A model generated the notes under the pieces. That model was not told where the DNA came from. It made no database searches and saw only the letters and a list, made by a program, of their open reading frames with translations. Positions 28,737 to 35,828 of a stretch of 64,000 nt of DNA are shown here, in pieces. The DNA lies in NCBI GenBank assembly GCA_029256105.1, contig JAQSYO010000001.1:186001-250000 (forward strand). Direction: 5' to 3'. The position numbers were made by a program, and so were the translations under genes. The DNA comes from Herbinix sp. (GTDB taxonomy: Bacteria > Bacillota > Clostridia > Lachnospirales > Lachnospiraceae). Position 1 is the first letter of the stretch, and each line of letters opens with the position of its first letter.

Positions 28737-28794
28737 TTACCGGAAGTTCTAACCCTCTTTATAATATAAGTATAGACGGAATGAAACGTTTATA
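28737..28794 (+). promoter_or_regulatory. Promoter and operator-like site of the transporter operon
   Basis: TTACCG (28737-28742) and TATAAT (28760-28765) are 17 bp apart. TGAAACGTTTATA (28782-28794) just downstream resembles the AAAACGTTTT sites of the lacI/GH127 region, suggesting shared LacI or CcpA-type control. Confidence 0.5.
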
Positions 28795-28820
28795 ATTTAT
28801 ATTACAAGGAGGGTTTTTCT

Positions 28821-30125
28821 ATGAAAAAGGTTATGGCGCTATTGTTAACAATGGTTTTAACCATCTCCATGTTAGCTGGTTGTACGAAGCAAGCTGACAC
28901 TACAGATGAAAATCAACCTGCTTCTACTGACACCACGTCAGATACAGAAGAAGCTAAGGATGATGCTACTACAAGTACAGTGGAAAAGAAAGAAGTCGTT
29001 ATTTGGGATTACTTTGAAACAGATGCTCAAAAACAAATGATGCAGACATTAATTGATGGTTTTAATGCATCTCAAGAGGAATTCGTATTATCTCACGTAT
29101 ATGTCCCCTTTGCTGATTATGAAAAGCAGCTAACCTTGGGTGTAGCTTCAGGCGAATTACCGGACCTTGTGATCTTAGACGGTTGTGATATGGCCTCCTT
29201 CATTTCTCTTGGATTATTTGGTGATATCTCTGAAGGTACCAAGGATGTTGCTTGGGACGAGTACATTGCAGGTCCTTTAAGCTCAACGATGATGGATGGA
29301 AATCACTATGGTGTTCCATTTGCAACAAATTGTACCGCCTTATTCTACAATAAGGATTTATTTGATGCCGCAAGCTTAGCATATCCGAATGAGAATACAA
29401 CCTGGGATGAATTTAAGACAATGGCAGCAACATTAACCAAGGATGGTATTTATGGCTTTGGTAATGCAGCTACAAACACAGATGAAGGTACCTTCCAGTG
29501 TCTGCAATGGCTTTATACTGCTGGTGGCTCTTATACCGATATCACTGGTGGTATCGAAGCATACCAATTAATGCAGGATATGATCAACGCTGGTTCTTGG
29601 ACAAAGGAAGTTGTTAACTGGACGCAGTCCGATGTTAATAATAACTTTATCGCAGGTAACCTCGCAATGCAACAGAACGGTCCTTGGCAGATTCCTGGTA
29701 TTGCAGCCAATGCACCTGAGTTAAATTATGGTGTTACCGTATTACCGAAGTTCGATGCGAATTCTGGGCAAGCTACTTCCATTCTTGGTGGCGAGAACAT
29801 GGGTGCAGTAAATAAAGAAGATATGAGTGGAGCAATTGCTTTTATTAAATATTATGATCAAACGGAAGTTATGGTAGAGGCTATGAAGTTATATGGTTCC
29901 TTCCCTCCTAAGTCAGAAGCTGCAAATGATACATACTGGACAAGTGATCCGATCCAAGCAGCATTTATTAAACAGTTGGAGACATCAATTCCTAGAGGAC
30001 CGTCAGCATCTTGGCCGTCTTACTCAGCAGCAATCCAAACAGGCTTCCAGGAAGTAATGACTTCCGCAAAGACTCCGGAAAAAGCAGCAGCAGATACACA
30101 AGCAGCAGTAGATGCTGTAGAATAA
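28821..30125 (+). CDS. Sugar ABC transporter substrate-binding lipoprotein
   Basis: This is the main extracellular binding protein for the two permeases that follow. A signal sequence ends at the lipobox LAGC (Cys21), a Thr/Asp-rich linker follows (about 24-55), and the family 1 binding fold covers the rest (ELPDLVILDG, YGVPFATNCTALFYNKDLF, MQQNGPWQIP). AGGAGG precedes the ATG. Codon choice is more biased than in neighbours (many GGT, GCA, AAC/AAG), consistent with high expression. A hairpin after the stop codon would favour excess binding protein over permeases. Confidence 0.94.
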   Translation: MKKVMALLLTMVLTISMLAGCTKQADTTDENQPASTDTTSDTEEAKDDATTSTVEKKEVVIWDYFETDAQKQMMQTLIDGFNASQEEFVLSHVYVPFADYEKQLTLGVASGELPDLVILDGCDMASFISLGLFGDISEGTKDVAWDEYIAGPLSSTMMDGNHYGVPFATNCTALFYNKDLFDAASLAYPNENTTWDEFKTMAATLTKDGIYGFGNAATNTDEGTFQCLQWLYTAGGSYTDITGGIEAYQLMQDMINAGSWTKEVVNWTQSDVNNNFIAGNLAMQQNGPWQIPGIAANAPELNYGVTVLPKFDANSGQATSILGGENMGAVNKEDMSGAIAFIKYYDQTEVMVEAMKLYGSFPPKSEAANDTYWTSDPIQAAFIKQLETSIPRGPSASWPSYSAAIQTGFQEVMTSAKTPEKAAADTQAAVDAVE

Positions 30126-30142
30126 GCTTTCGTGGGATGAAC

Positions 30143-30172
30143 AAAGCAGGTACGCAGCCGTGTGCCTGCTTT
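30143..30172 (+). terminator. Intercistronic hairpin after the binding-protein gene
   Basis: AAAGCAGGTAC pairs with GTGCCTGCTTT (one G-U pair) around an 8-nt loop, followed by only a few T residues. Such partial terminators or stabilising hairpins commonly sit between binding-protein and permease genes. Confidence 0.7.
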
Positions 30173-30228
30173 TCCATCTAAGGTGTATCTTTATGGACTA
30201 CAGGTTAGGAAAGAGAGGAGAAATTCGG

Positions 30229-31137
30229 ATGAGGCGAAAAAATAAATATATGTCGGGTGCATTTTTGGGATGGGCATTTTCCTTTCCTGCCTTAATCTAT
30301 ATGCTGGTGTTTATTGGGTATCCGATTGTTCAGAATGTCATTCTGAGTTTCAAAAATGTTAATGTATATACATTTTCTAATAAAGCAGCGCAAAAATTTG
30401 TTGGGTTCGATAATTATATAGAATTATTTACAAATCCAAATTCCGTTTTACTTAATTCAATCGGAAAGACTCTAATATTTACCATTGGGTCTATTGTTTG
30501 TCAATTCATTATAGGCTTTGGATTGGCACTGTTATTTAATAAAAAGTTCCCCGGTTGTTCGTTCTTTCGTGGAGTAACAATGATATCGTGGCTATTGCCG
30601 GTAACGGTTGCAGGTTTACTTTTCAAATTTATGTTCGCGGTTAGTGGGGGAATCATAAACCAGTTTCTTATGACGATTGGAATAGTTGATGCTCCTGTGG
30701 AATGGCTTCTGAACTCCGGGTCCGCTATGGCTGCGATTGTTGTAGCAAATATCTGGATCGGGATACCCTTTAATATGATGTTGATACTTACCGGACTGAC
30801 GACAATTCCCGATGAGGTTTATGAGAGTGCCAGTATCGATGGAGCCAATGGCATCCAGACATTATTTCGGATTACTATTCCAATGATTAAACAGGCGATT
30901 ATGTCCGTTTTAACATTAGGATTTGTTTATACATTTAAAGTATTTGACTTGGTATGGGTTATGACGAAGGGTGGACCAGTAAATTCTACACAATTGGTTT
31001 CTACTTATGCTTACCGATTATCCTTTGAAGAATTTAAGTTTAGTCAAGGCGCTTCAGCAGCAAATATATTATTCTTGATTTTGCTTGTGGTAGGATTTTT
31101 CTATATTCGACTAATTAAAGATGATGAGGTGATGTAG
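30229..31137 (+). CDS. Sugar ABC transporter permease (MalF/UgpA type)
   Basis: This is a six-helix inner-membrane permease of the sugar uptake ABC class. The ATPase-contact EAA loop reads YESASIDGANGIQTLFRITIPMIK. GAGAGGAG precedes the ATG at 30229; the longer frame from 30160 begins inside the intercistronic hairpin and has no family resemblance. It lies one nucleotide before the second permease gene, so the two form a heterodimer. No ATPase gene is present in the cluster. Confidence 0.94.
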   Translation: MRRKNKYMSGAFLGWAFSFPALIYMLVFIGYPIVQNVILSFKNVNVYTFSNKAAQKFVGFDNYIELFTNPNSVLLNSIGKTLIFTIGSIVCQFIIGFGLALLFNKKFPGCSFFRGVTMISWLLPVTVAGLLFKFMFAVSGGIINQFLMTIGIVDAPVEWLLNSGSAMAAIVVANIWIGIPFNMMLILTGLTTIPDEVYESASIDGANGIQTLFRITIPMIKQAIMSVLTLGFVYTFKVFDLVWVMTKGGPVNSTQLVSTYAYRLSFEEFKFSQGASAANILFLILLVVGFFYIRLIKDDEVM

Positions 31138-31138
31138 T

Positions 31139-31981
31139 ATGATTAAAATATCAAAACAGAAACGGAATAAGATTATACTAAGCATTGTGGGATTTGTCGT
31201 TTTTGCGATATTCATTTTTCCACTGTACTGGATGCTGGTAACTTCATTTAAAACTCAGGTAGAAATCTTCTCTATTCCAACGCCTATATGGCCGAAGAAC
31301 TTTACCTTAGAAGCATATATCAAACAGCTGGCTTCTTCCAGTGATACCTTTATCGGCTTTAAAAACAGTTTAATTATATCCTTAGGTGCAATGGCAATCT
31401 CCACAGTGTTATCTATTCCAGCTTCCTATGGATTAGCAAGATTTCGTTTCAAGGGAAAGAAAGTAATTATTCTTTTATTCTTGATTACGCAGATGCTCCC
31501 GTCAACTTTAGTGTTAACCTCTCTTTATATTATGTTTTCAGGAATGGATCTGTTGAATAAGTACTTGGCTCCGATTATAGCAGATGCCACCATTGGAATT
31601 CCGTTCTCCGTAATCATTTTGCGGACCTATTTTCTGTCAATCCCAAAGGAGCTTGATGAGGCCGCCAAGATGGACGGCTGTGGACATTTAAAGGCTTTCA
31701 TCAAGATTATGCTTCCGATTGCCCGCCCAGGCATCATAGTATCAGCAGTTTTTTCCTTTATGTATGCATGGGGCGATTTAATTTATGGAATCACCTTCAT
31801 AACGAATCCAACTATGCGACCGATTACCTCAAGTATTTATAACTATGTACAGCAGTATCAGACCTTATGGAATTCGACCATGGCTTTTGGTATTATTGCG
31901 ATATCTCCGGTAATTATCATCTTTGTTAGTATGCAGCGGTATATTGTAAGTGGGCTTACCAATGGAGCTGTAAAGGCATAG
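31139..31981 (+). CDS. Sugar ABC transporter permease (MalG/UgpE type)
   Basis: This is the second permease, also six-helix, with the EAA loop DEAAKMDGCGHLKAFIKIMLPIARP. GAGGTGATG precedes the ATG. Length 280 matches the MalG group. It ends the transporter operon at a long hairpin. Energy must come from a shared ATPase such as an MsmX/MsiK homologue encoded elsewhere. Confidence 0.94.
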   Translation: MIKISKQKRNKIILSIVGFVVFAIFIFPLYWMLVTSFKTQVEIFSIPTPIWPKNFTLEAYIKQLASSSDTFIGFKNSLIISLGAMAISTVLSIPASYGLARFRFKGKKVIILLFLITQMLPSTLVLTSLYIMFSGMDLLNKYLAPIIADATIGIPFSVIILRTYFLSIPKELDEAAKMDGCGHLKAFIKIMLPIARPGIIVSAVFSFMYAWGDLIYGITFITNPTMRPITSSIYNYVQQYQTLWNSTMAFGIIAISPVIIIFVSMQRYIVSGLTNGAVKA

Positions 31982-32010
31982 GGGATATAAAAAAATTAAA
32001 ATTAAATCGA

Positions 32011-32052
32011 ATGAGTTCGGAGGTATGCTTTTAACCATACCCCCGGACTCAT
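32011..32052 (+). terminator. Terminator of the sugar transporter operon
   Basis: Two 17-nt arms (32011-32027 and 32036-32052) pair with two non-Watson-Crick positions around an 8-nt loop. The T tract is weak (CGTCTTATTC). Confidence 0.7.
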
Positions 32053-32240
32053 CGTCTTATTCGAAGAAATTGTCTATACATAGATAACATCAATACATAA
32101 ATAGATAACATCAAGATACAAACCAAACCACTGGATTGGGTAATCATTTTATAGGAACCTTAAATAAAAACAGCTTAATGATAAAAAGTGACCAATAAGC
32201 CTCTTGATTATTGATGAAAAATACTTTATTATAATAGTAG
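32053..32240 (+). other. Intergenic region before DUF3793 gene
   Basis: This stretch holds two 21-bp repeat copies (32080-32121) and, at its end, TATAAT (32230-32235) next to the palindromic operator. I see no gene. Confidence 0.5.
32080..32121. repeat. Two-copy 21-bp tandem repeat
   Basis: ATAGATAACATCAATACATAA is followed directly by a second copy differing at a few 3' positions. The same 21-bp period occurs in the larger array at 35463. Confidence 0.6.
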
Positions 32241-32260
32241 TAGTTAGCATATGCTAACTA
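32241..32260. promoter_or_regulatory. 20-bp perfect palindrome, probable DtxR-family operator
   Basis: TAGTTAGCATATGCTAACTA is a perfect 20-bp palindrome lying right after a TATAAT (32230-32235) and 18 bp before the DUF3793 start codon. TTAG-N6-CTAA fits the style of DtxR/IdeR/MntR operators, and a DtxR-type regulator is encoded 1.8 kb downstream. Confidence 0.65.
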
Positions 32261-32277
32261 TCAAGAAAGGAGGTTTT

Positions 32278-32910
32278 ATGAATAACGGAGTAATTCAAAT
32301 AAATAATTCATTGAGTAGTCAAGCATTGAGTCTGCAGATCGCAAAGCAGTGCGCACCACTTCTTACCGGAATTAAAATATCAAATATACTAATAACACAT
32401 AGTTCGAATATGAAAAAAATAGAGGAAATATTCAGGCAATCATTTATTAAAGTAAAATGTATTTATATGGAAGATGAGAGAATCACACTATTGTTATATA
32501 AGCAGGACGAATTGTGCTCGTATATTAACAGGCAGGAGATTCAACTACTTATGACAAAGCTTGGTTATGGTGATATGGATACCGACTACATTCTGGAAGG
32601 ATGTGCACATCGCTTTTCAGCTCATAAGAAGGAAAGAAGCCAGTTTCCGCATGAACTCGGACTCCTTTTAGGATATCCAGTGGCTGATGTCGTGGGTTTC
32701 ATGGAGAATTACGGAAGAAACTCATTATACTCAGGTTATTGGAAAGTATATAGCGATCTTCAAGGGGCACTGGATACCTTTCATCAATATAAGAAGGCAA
32801 AAGAATTAGTAACACACTTGGTACTAAGCGGTGTGAGTATTAATGGAATTCTAAATCAATATCAGACAGGAAATAATACTTTTAATTTAAATCAATTGAT
32901 TGCAGTTTAA
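32278..32910 (+). CDS. DUF3793 family protein
   Basis: This protein matches the DUF3793 family of Clostridia by its motif FPHELGLLLGYPVADVVGFMENYG and by the N-terminal AKQCAPLLTGIK region with a conserved Cys. Molecular function is unknown. From my knowledge such genes often lie beside FeoAB-type iron uptake and flavodoxin genes. AAAGGAGG precedes the ATG at 32278; the upstream ATG at 32251 lies inside the palindromic operator. It is followed 26 nt later by a flavodoxin gene, so the two probably form one metal-responsive transcript. Confidence 0.85.
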   Translation: MNNGVIQINNSLSSQALSLQIAKQCAPLLTGIKISNILITHSSNMKKIEEIFRQSFIKVKCIYMEDERITLLLYKQDELCSYINRQEIQLLMTKLGYGDMDTDYILEGCAHRFSAHKKERSQFPHELGLLLGYPVADVVGFMENYGRNSLYSGYWKVYSDLQGALDTFHQYKKAKELVTHLVLSGVSINGILNQYQTGNNTFNLNQLIAV

Positions 32911-32936
32911 TCAACTACACAAAAGGAGGAATTATT

Positions 32937-33368
32937 ATGGATAAAATAATCGTAGCTTATTGGTCACAAACCGGCAATACGCAGGAAATGGCAGAAGCCA
33001 TCGGAAAAGGCATTGAAGAAGCAGGAAAGCAGGCAGAGGTCCTTGAAATTTCGAAGGTTACTTTGGAGGATTTAAAGGAAGCATCTGTTTTTGCACTTGG
33101 CTGTCCGGCTATGGGCGGTGAAGTATTAGAGGAAGATGAAATGGAACCTTTCGTTAATAAAGTAGAGAAATTTGTAGCCGGTAAGCAAATCGGATTATTC
33201 GGCTCTTATGACTGGGGCGATGGGCAGTGGATGCGTGATTGGGAAGAAAGAATGATAGATGCAGGAGCTGTAATCGTTGGAGGAGAAGGAATTATTGCTA
33301 ATAATACCCCGGATAATACAGCAGTAGAAGCCTGCATAGAAATGGGTAAGGCATTGGCATCAGTATAA
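32937..33368 (+). CDS. Short-chain flavodoxin
   Basis: This is an FMN-binding electron carrier of about 140 residues. The phosphate-binding loop is WSQTGNTQEMA near residues 8-18, and the flavin-flanking loops are CPAMGGEVLEE and YDWGDGQW. Flavodoxins replace ferredoxin when iron is scarce, which fits the putative metal-dependent operator upstream of the preceding gene. AAAGGAGG precedes the ATG. A long structured stretch follows the stop codon. Confidence 0.94.
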   Translation: MDKIIVAYWSQTGNTQEMAEAIGKGIEEAGKQAEVLEISKVTLEDLKEASVFALGCPAMGGEVLEEDEMEPFVNKVEKFVAGKQIGLFGSYDWGDGQWMRDWEERMIDAGAVIVGGEGIIANNTPDNTAVEACIEMGKALASV

Positions 33369-33376
33369 ATACATAG

Positions 33377-33460
33377 AGGCTGCTGTAAACAGGAAATCTT
33401 ACAAGATAGGGGAAATACCCCTATGTATGGATTGAAACAGAAACAATTTACAGTAGCCTT
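33377..33460 (+). ncRNA. Structured intergenic RNA or terminator between flavodoxin and DUF2325 genes
   Basis: An outer stem (AGGCTGCTGTAAA, 33377-33389, with TTTACAGTAGCCT, 33448-33460, one G-U pair) encloses an inner hairpin ATAGGGG/CCCCTAT with a 5-nt loop. No T tract follows, so simple termination is not obvious. It may be a stabilising structure or a regulatory leader for the DUF2325 gene. I recognise no riboswitch consensus in it. Confidence 0.45.
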
Positions 33461-33574
33461 ATACATATTACATTAGTAGGAGGTGAATCGTGTGAAAAAT
33501 TATGATTTTTCATACGCAACTTTGTGCCTGCGGCCCAAAATTTGCAGGTTCTTAAGAAAGGCAGGATTATTTAT

Positions 33575-33859
33575 ATGAGTATTGTGATAATTGGAGGACA
33601 TGACCGGATGGTCTGTCAGTATAAGAAAATATGCAAAGAATATAAGTGCAAAGCAAAGGTATTCACGCAGATGGCTGCGAATTTAAAGGAGCAGATTGGA
33701 AGCCCTGATCTGATTGTATTATTTACCAATACGGTATCGCATAAGATGGCACGTTGTGTGTTATCAGAGGCTGAAAAGTGTAATGCCGATGTTGTGCGCT
33801 GCCATACAAGTAGTGGAAATGCATTGACAGAGATATTGGAAGAAAAGTGCGCCAGGTAA
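33575..33859 (+). CDS. DUF2325 family protein
   Basis: This is a small protein of the DUF2325 family, recognised by the opening VIIGGHDRM and the closing pattern VRCHTSSGNALTEIL, with two Cys near positions 22 and 27. Function is unknown. The fold is probably Rossmann-like (VIIGG, LIVLFTN). In Clostridia the family tends to lie near iron-related genes, as here between flavodoxin and a DtxR-type regulator. The start at 33575 follows GGCAGGA; an earlier in-frame start at 33524 lacks a good site. Confidence 0.82.
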   Translation: MSIVIIGGHDRMVCQYKKICKEYKCKAKVFTQMAANLKEQIGSPDLIVLFTNTVSHKMARCVLSEAEKCNADVVRCHTSSGNALTEILEEKCAR

Positions 33860-33988
33860 AATTATGATATGTCAAGTAGTGATTATTGATTAATAGGAAT
33901 AATACGTTACATTACTTATTATATTATCGTAAGATATTTTGAAAAAATCAAACGTAAGCTGTTTTAAAAAAATTACTGGAATCTTCCC

Positions 33989-34016
33989 TTGAAATACGTT
34001 ATGATACAGGTATTAT
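33989..34016 (+). promoter_or_regulatory. Promoter of the DtxR-type regulator gene
   Basis: TTGAAA (33989-33994) and TATTAT (34011-34016) are 16 bp apart, 20 nt before the start codon. I see no copy of the 20-bp palindrome here. Confidence 0.6.
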
Positions 34017-34035
34017 TTATTTAGGAGGAACCAAT

Positions 34036-34407
34036 ATGTATGAATCTGGTGAGAATTATCTTGAAACAATACTGGTATTGAGCAGGAGAGGTGGCTCTGT
34101 CAGATCTATAGATATTGCCAGAGAATTAAATTTTAGTAAACCGAGTGTAAGTCGTGCTGTAGGAATTCTAAAAGAAGATGGCTTTATTGTAACAGATGAG
34201 GACGGAAGTATTAAATTGACTGAGAAAGGCAAAGATAAAGCCAATAATGTCTATGAAAGACATCAGTTATTAACAGCCTTTTTGATGGAAACGGCAGGGG
34301 TATCTCCTGAGATAGCGGAAGATGATGCCTGTAGAATTGAACATATCATCAGTGAGGATACCTTCAAAGGTATAAAAAAGTATCTTCAATCACATAAAGA
34401 GAAGTAG
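34036..34407 (+). CDS. DtxR/MntR-family metal-dependent regulator
   Basis: An N-terminal winged helix (YLETILVLSRRGGSVRSIDIARELNFSKPSVSRAVGILKEDGFI) is followed by the short dimerisation and metal-binding domain (HQLLTAFLMETAGVSPEIAEDDACRIEHIIS). His, Glu, Asp and Cys residues are present at the expected metal-ligand positions. It has 123 residues and no C-terminal SH3-like domain, as in MntR and small clostridial homologues. TTAGGAGG precedes the ATG. It likely controls the DUF3793-flavodoxin genes through the palindrome at 32241. Whether iron or manganese is the co-repressor is not decidable by eye. Confidence 0.9.
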   Translation: MYESGENYLETILVLSRRGGSVRSIDIARELNFSKPSVSRAVGILKEDGFIVTDEDGSIKLTEKGKDKANNVYERHQLLTAFLMETAGVSPEIAEDDACRIEHIISEDTFKGIKKYLQSHKEK

Positions 34408-34428
34408 AAAATATTGAAGCTGATTATT

Positions 34429-34461
34429 ACGCTTTTTACATTATGTAAAGAGCGTTTTTTT
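34429..34461 (+). terminator. Rho-independent terminator of the DtxR-type gene
   Basis: ACGCTTTTTACAT pairs with ATGTAAAGAGCGT (one mismatch) over a tiny loop and is followed by TTTTTTA. Confidence 0.85.
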
Positions 34462-34548
34462 ATATGTGATTTAGGAGAAAATCTTTTGTTTACGCTTATC
34501 TTAAAGGTTGAAGGATTAGGGGTTTATTACATACCCAAGCTTACCCTA

Positions 34549-34577
34549 TTGACATCACTTGTTATTCTATATAAAAT
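34549..34577 (+). promoter_or_regulatory. Promoter of the transglutaminase-like gene
   Basis: TTGACA (34549-34554) and TAAAAT (34572-34577) are separated by exactly 17 bp. Confidence 0.7.
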
Positions 34578-34643
34578 CAATGATATAAATTTGTAACTTT
34601 AGGTAAATGTAACTCGACAAATTTAGCATATAGGAGATAATTC

Positions 34644-35477
34644 ATGGGTAAAAAAATAATTGCATTTATTCTAATATTAATATTTAGTACAACGCCGACG
34701 CAGGTGAGTGCAAAAACCTATACAACCCCAGATAAAGTATATAACATCATAAAGCAGAATTTATTATCTCACAAAAAGGAATTTACAATTGAGATGGATA
34801 AAGCAACGATGAAAAAAATAGGAACCGACACGGACCTATTCCTACCTGCCACAGTGCTCGATGATAAAGCAACATCAAAAGATAGTGACTATTTGAAATT
34901 ATCGGTTAAGAGCTGGCGTTCTGAATGGAGCTGGGGAAGTTTAAGTGATACCGCAAGTCTCACATTTTCAGCCCAATACAGTACAACCGTAAAACAGGAG
35001 AAAACACTAGACACCAAGATAGAGAGCGTGCTTAAAGCATTAGATCTGGAGGATGCCTCGGATTACAAGAAGGTTAAGGCCATCCATGATTATATTATAA
35101 AAAGAACCAGCTATGATCAAACATTAAAAAAGCATACTGCTTATAATGCATTAATTAATAAATCATCGGTATGTGAAGGATATGCATTGGCAGCTTACCG
35201 GATGTTCACGGATGCAGGGATAGAATGTAAAATTATAACCGGTACAGCTGGTGGCGGGTTACATGCCTGGAATATCGTCAAGGTGAATGGGAAATGGTAC
35301 AATATTGATTTAACTTGGGATGATCCGATTATGAACACCGGCGAACAGGTGTTAGTGTATGATTATTTTTTAAAGAATGCAAAGGATTTTAGTGATCATA
35401 CAAGAGCTTCTGAATATAATACAAAAGCTTTCCTAAAGGCATATCCGATTGCAAAAGATAGTTATAAAGCAAAATAA
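34644..35477 (+). CDS. Secreted transglutaminase-like cysteine protease fold protein
   Basis: An N-terminal signal peptide (about residues 1-23, ending VSA) is followed by an unknown region and a transglutaminase-like core domain. The presumed catalytic triad is Cys177 in SSVCEGYA, His207 in GGLHAWN and Asp222 in NIDLTWDDP, the usual order for this superfamily. It probably acts in the cell wall or outside as a peptidase or amidase-like enzyme. TAGGAG precedes the ATG. Its last codons form the first copy of a 21-bp tandem repeat that continues beyond the stop codon. Confidence 0.9.
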   Translation: MGKKIIAFILILIFSTTPTQVSAKTYTTPDKVYNIIKQNLLSHKKEFTIEMDKATMKKIGTDTDLFLPATVLDDKATSKDSDYLKLSVKSWRSEWSWGSLSDTASLTFSAQYSTTVKQEKTLDTKIESVLKALDLEDASDYKKVKAIHDYIIKRTSYDQTLKKHTAYNALINKSSVCEGYALAAYRMFTDAGIECKIITGTAGGGLHAWNIVKVNGKWYNIDLTWDDPIMNTGEQVLVYDYFLKNAKDFSDHTRASEYNTKAFLKAYPIAKDSYKAK

Positions 35478-35595
35478 TTTTAGAATAAAACAAAATAAAG
35501 CCAAGATAAACAAAATAATTTCAGATAAAACAAAATTATATCAGGATAAAGCAAAATGATGTCATAATAAAACAAAATAATGTCATAATAAAAAG
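35463..35595. repeat. 21-bp tandem repeat array beginning in the 3' end of a gene
   Basis: Six imperfect copies of an A-rich unit (core ATAAARCAAAAT, period 19-22, mostly 21 bp) start inside the last codons of the transglutaminase-like gene and run to the next terminator. The last two complete copies, 35546-35587, are the most alike. No ORF of interest is formed. Confidence 0.75.
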
Positions 35596-35674
35596 CTCAG
35601 CAATTTGTACTGACCCCCATAAGTTAGATTTAAGTCTAAATTATGGGGGTCAGATCAAATTGCTGAGCTTTTTT
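35590..35674 (+). terminator. Long composite hairpin terminator
   Basis: The outer arms AAAAGCTCAGCAATTTG and CAAATTGCTGAGCTTTT are a perfect terminator stem. In its loop lies a second palindrome, CTGACCCCCATAA and TTATGGGGGTCAG, with TTAGA/TCTAA inside. The whole folds as one stem of some 80 nt followed by a T run. The outer sequence closely matches the simpler terminator at 37200. Confidence 0.85.
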
Positions 35675-35828
35675 CTAAGTGTGCCCAGTAGGCACAGGTT
35701 ATGCAACACTGGTTTTCACAGTTATTAAATAATAGTAGAGTTTTACCTTGATAGGAGGAAACTATTTGTATACCGAATGAATGAAAATGAATAGAATATA
35801 CTAAATCAATTAGTATGGGGATTATAGT

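Noticed and set aside
34414..34596. 60-codon ORF after the DtxR-type gene
   Set aside because: It runs through a clear rho-independent terminator and the next promoter and has no ribosome-binding site.
35590..35674. Complete insertion sequence
   Set aside because: The palindrome is about 50 bp with no transposase, so it can only be element ends or a coincidental hairpin.
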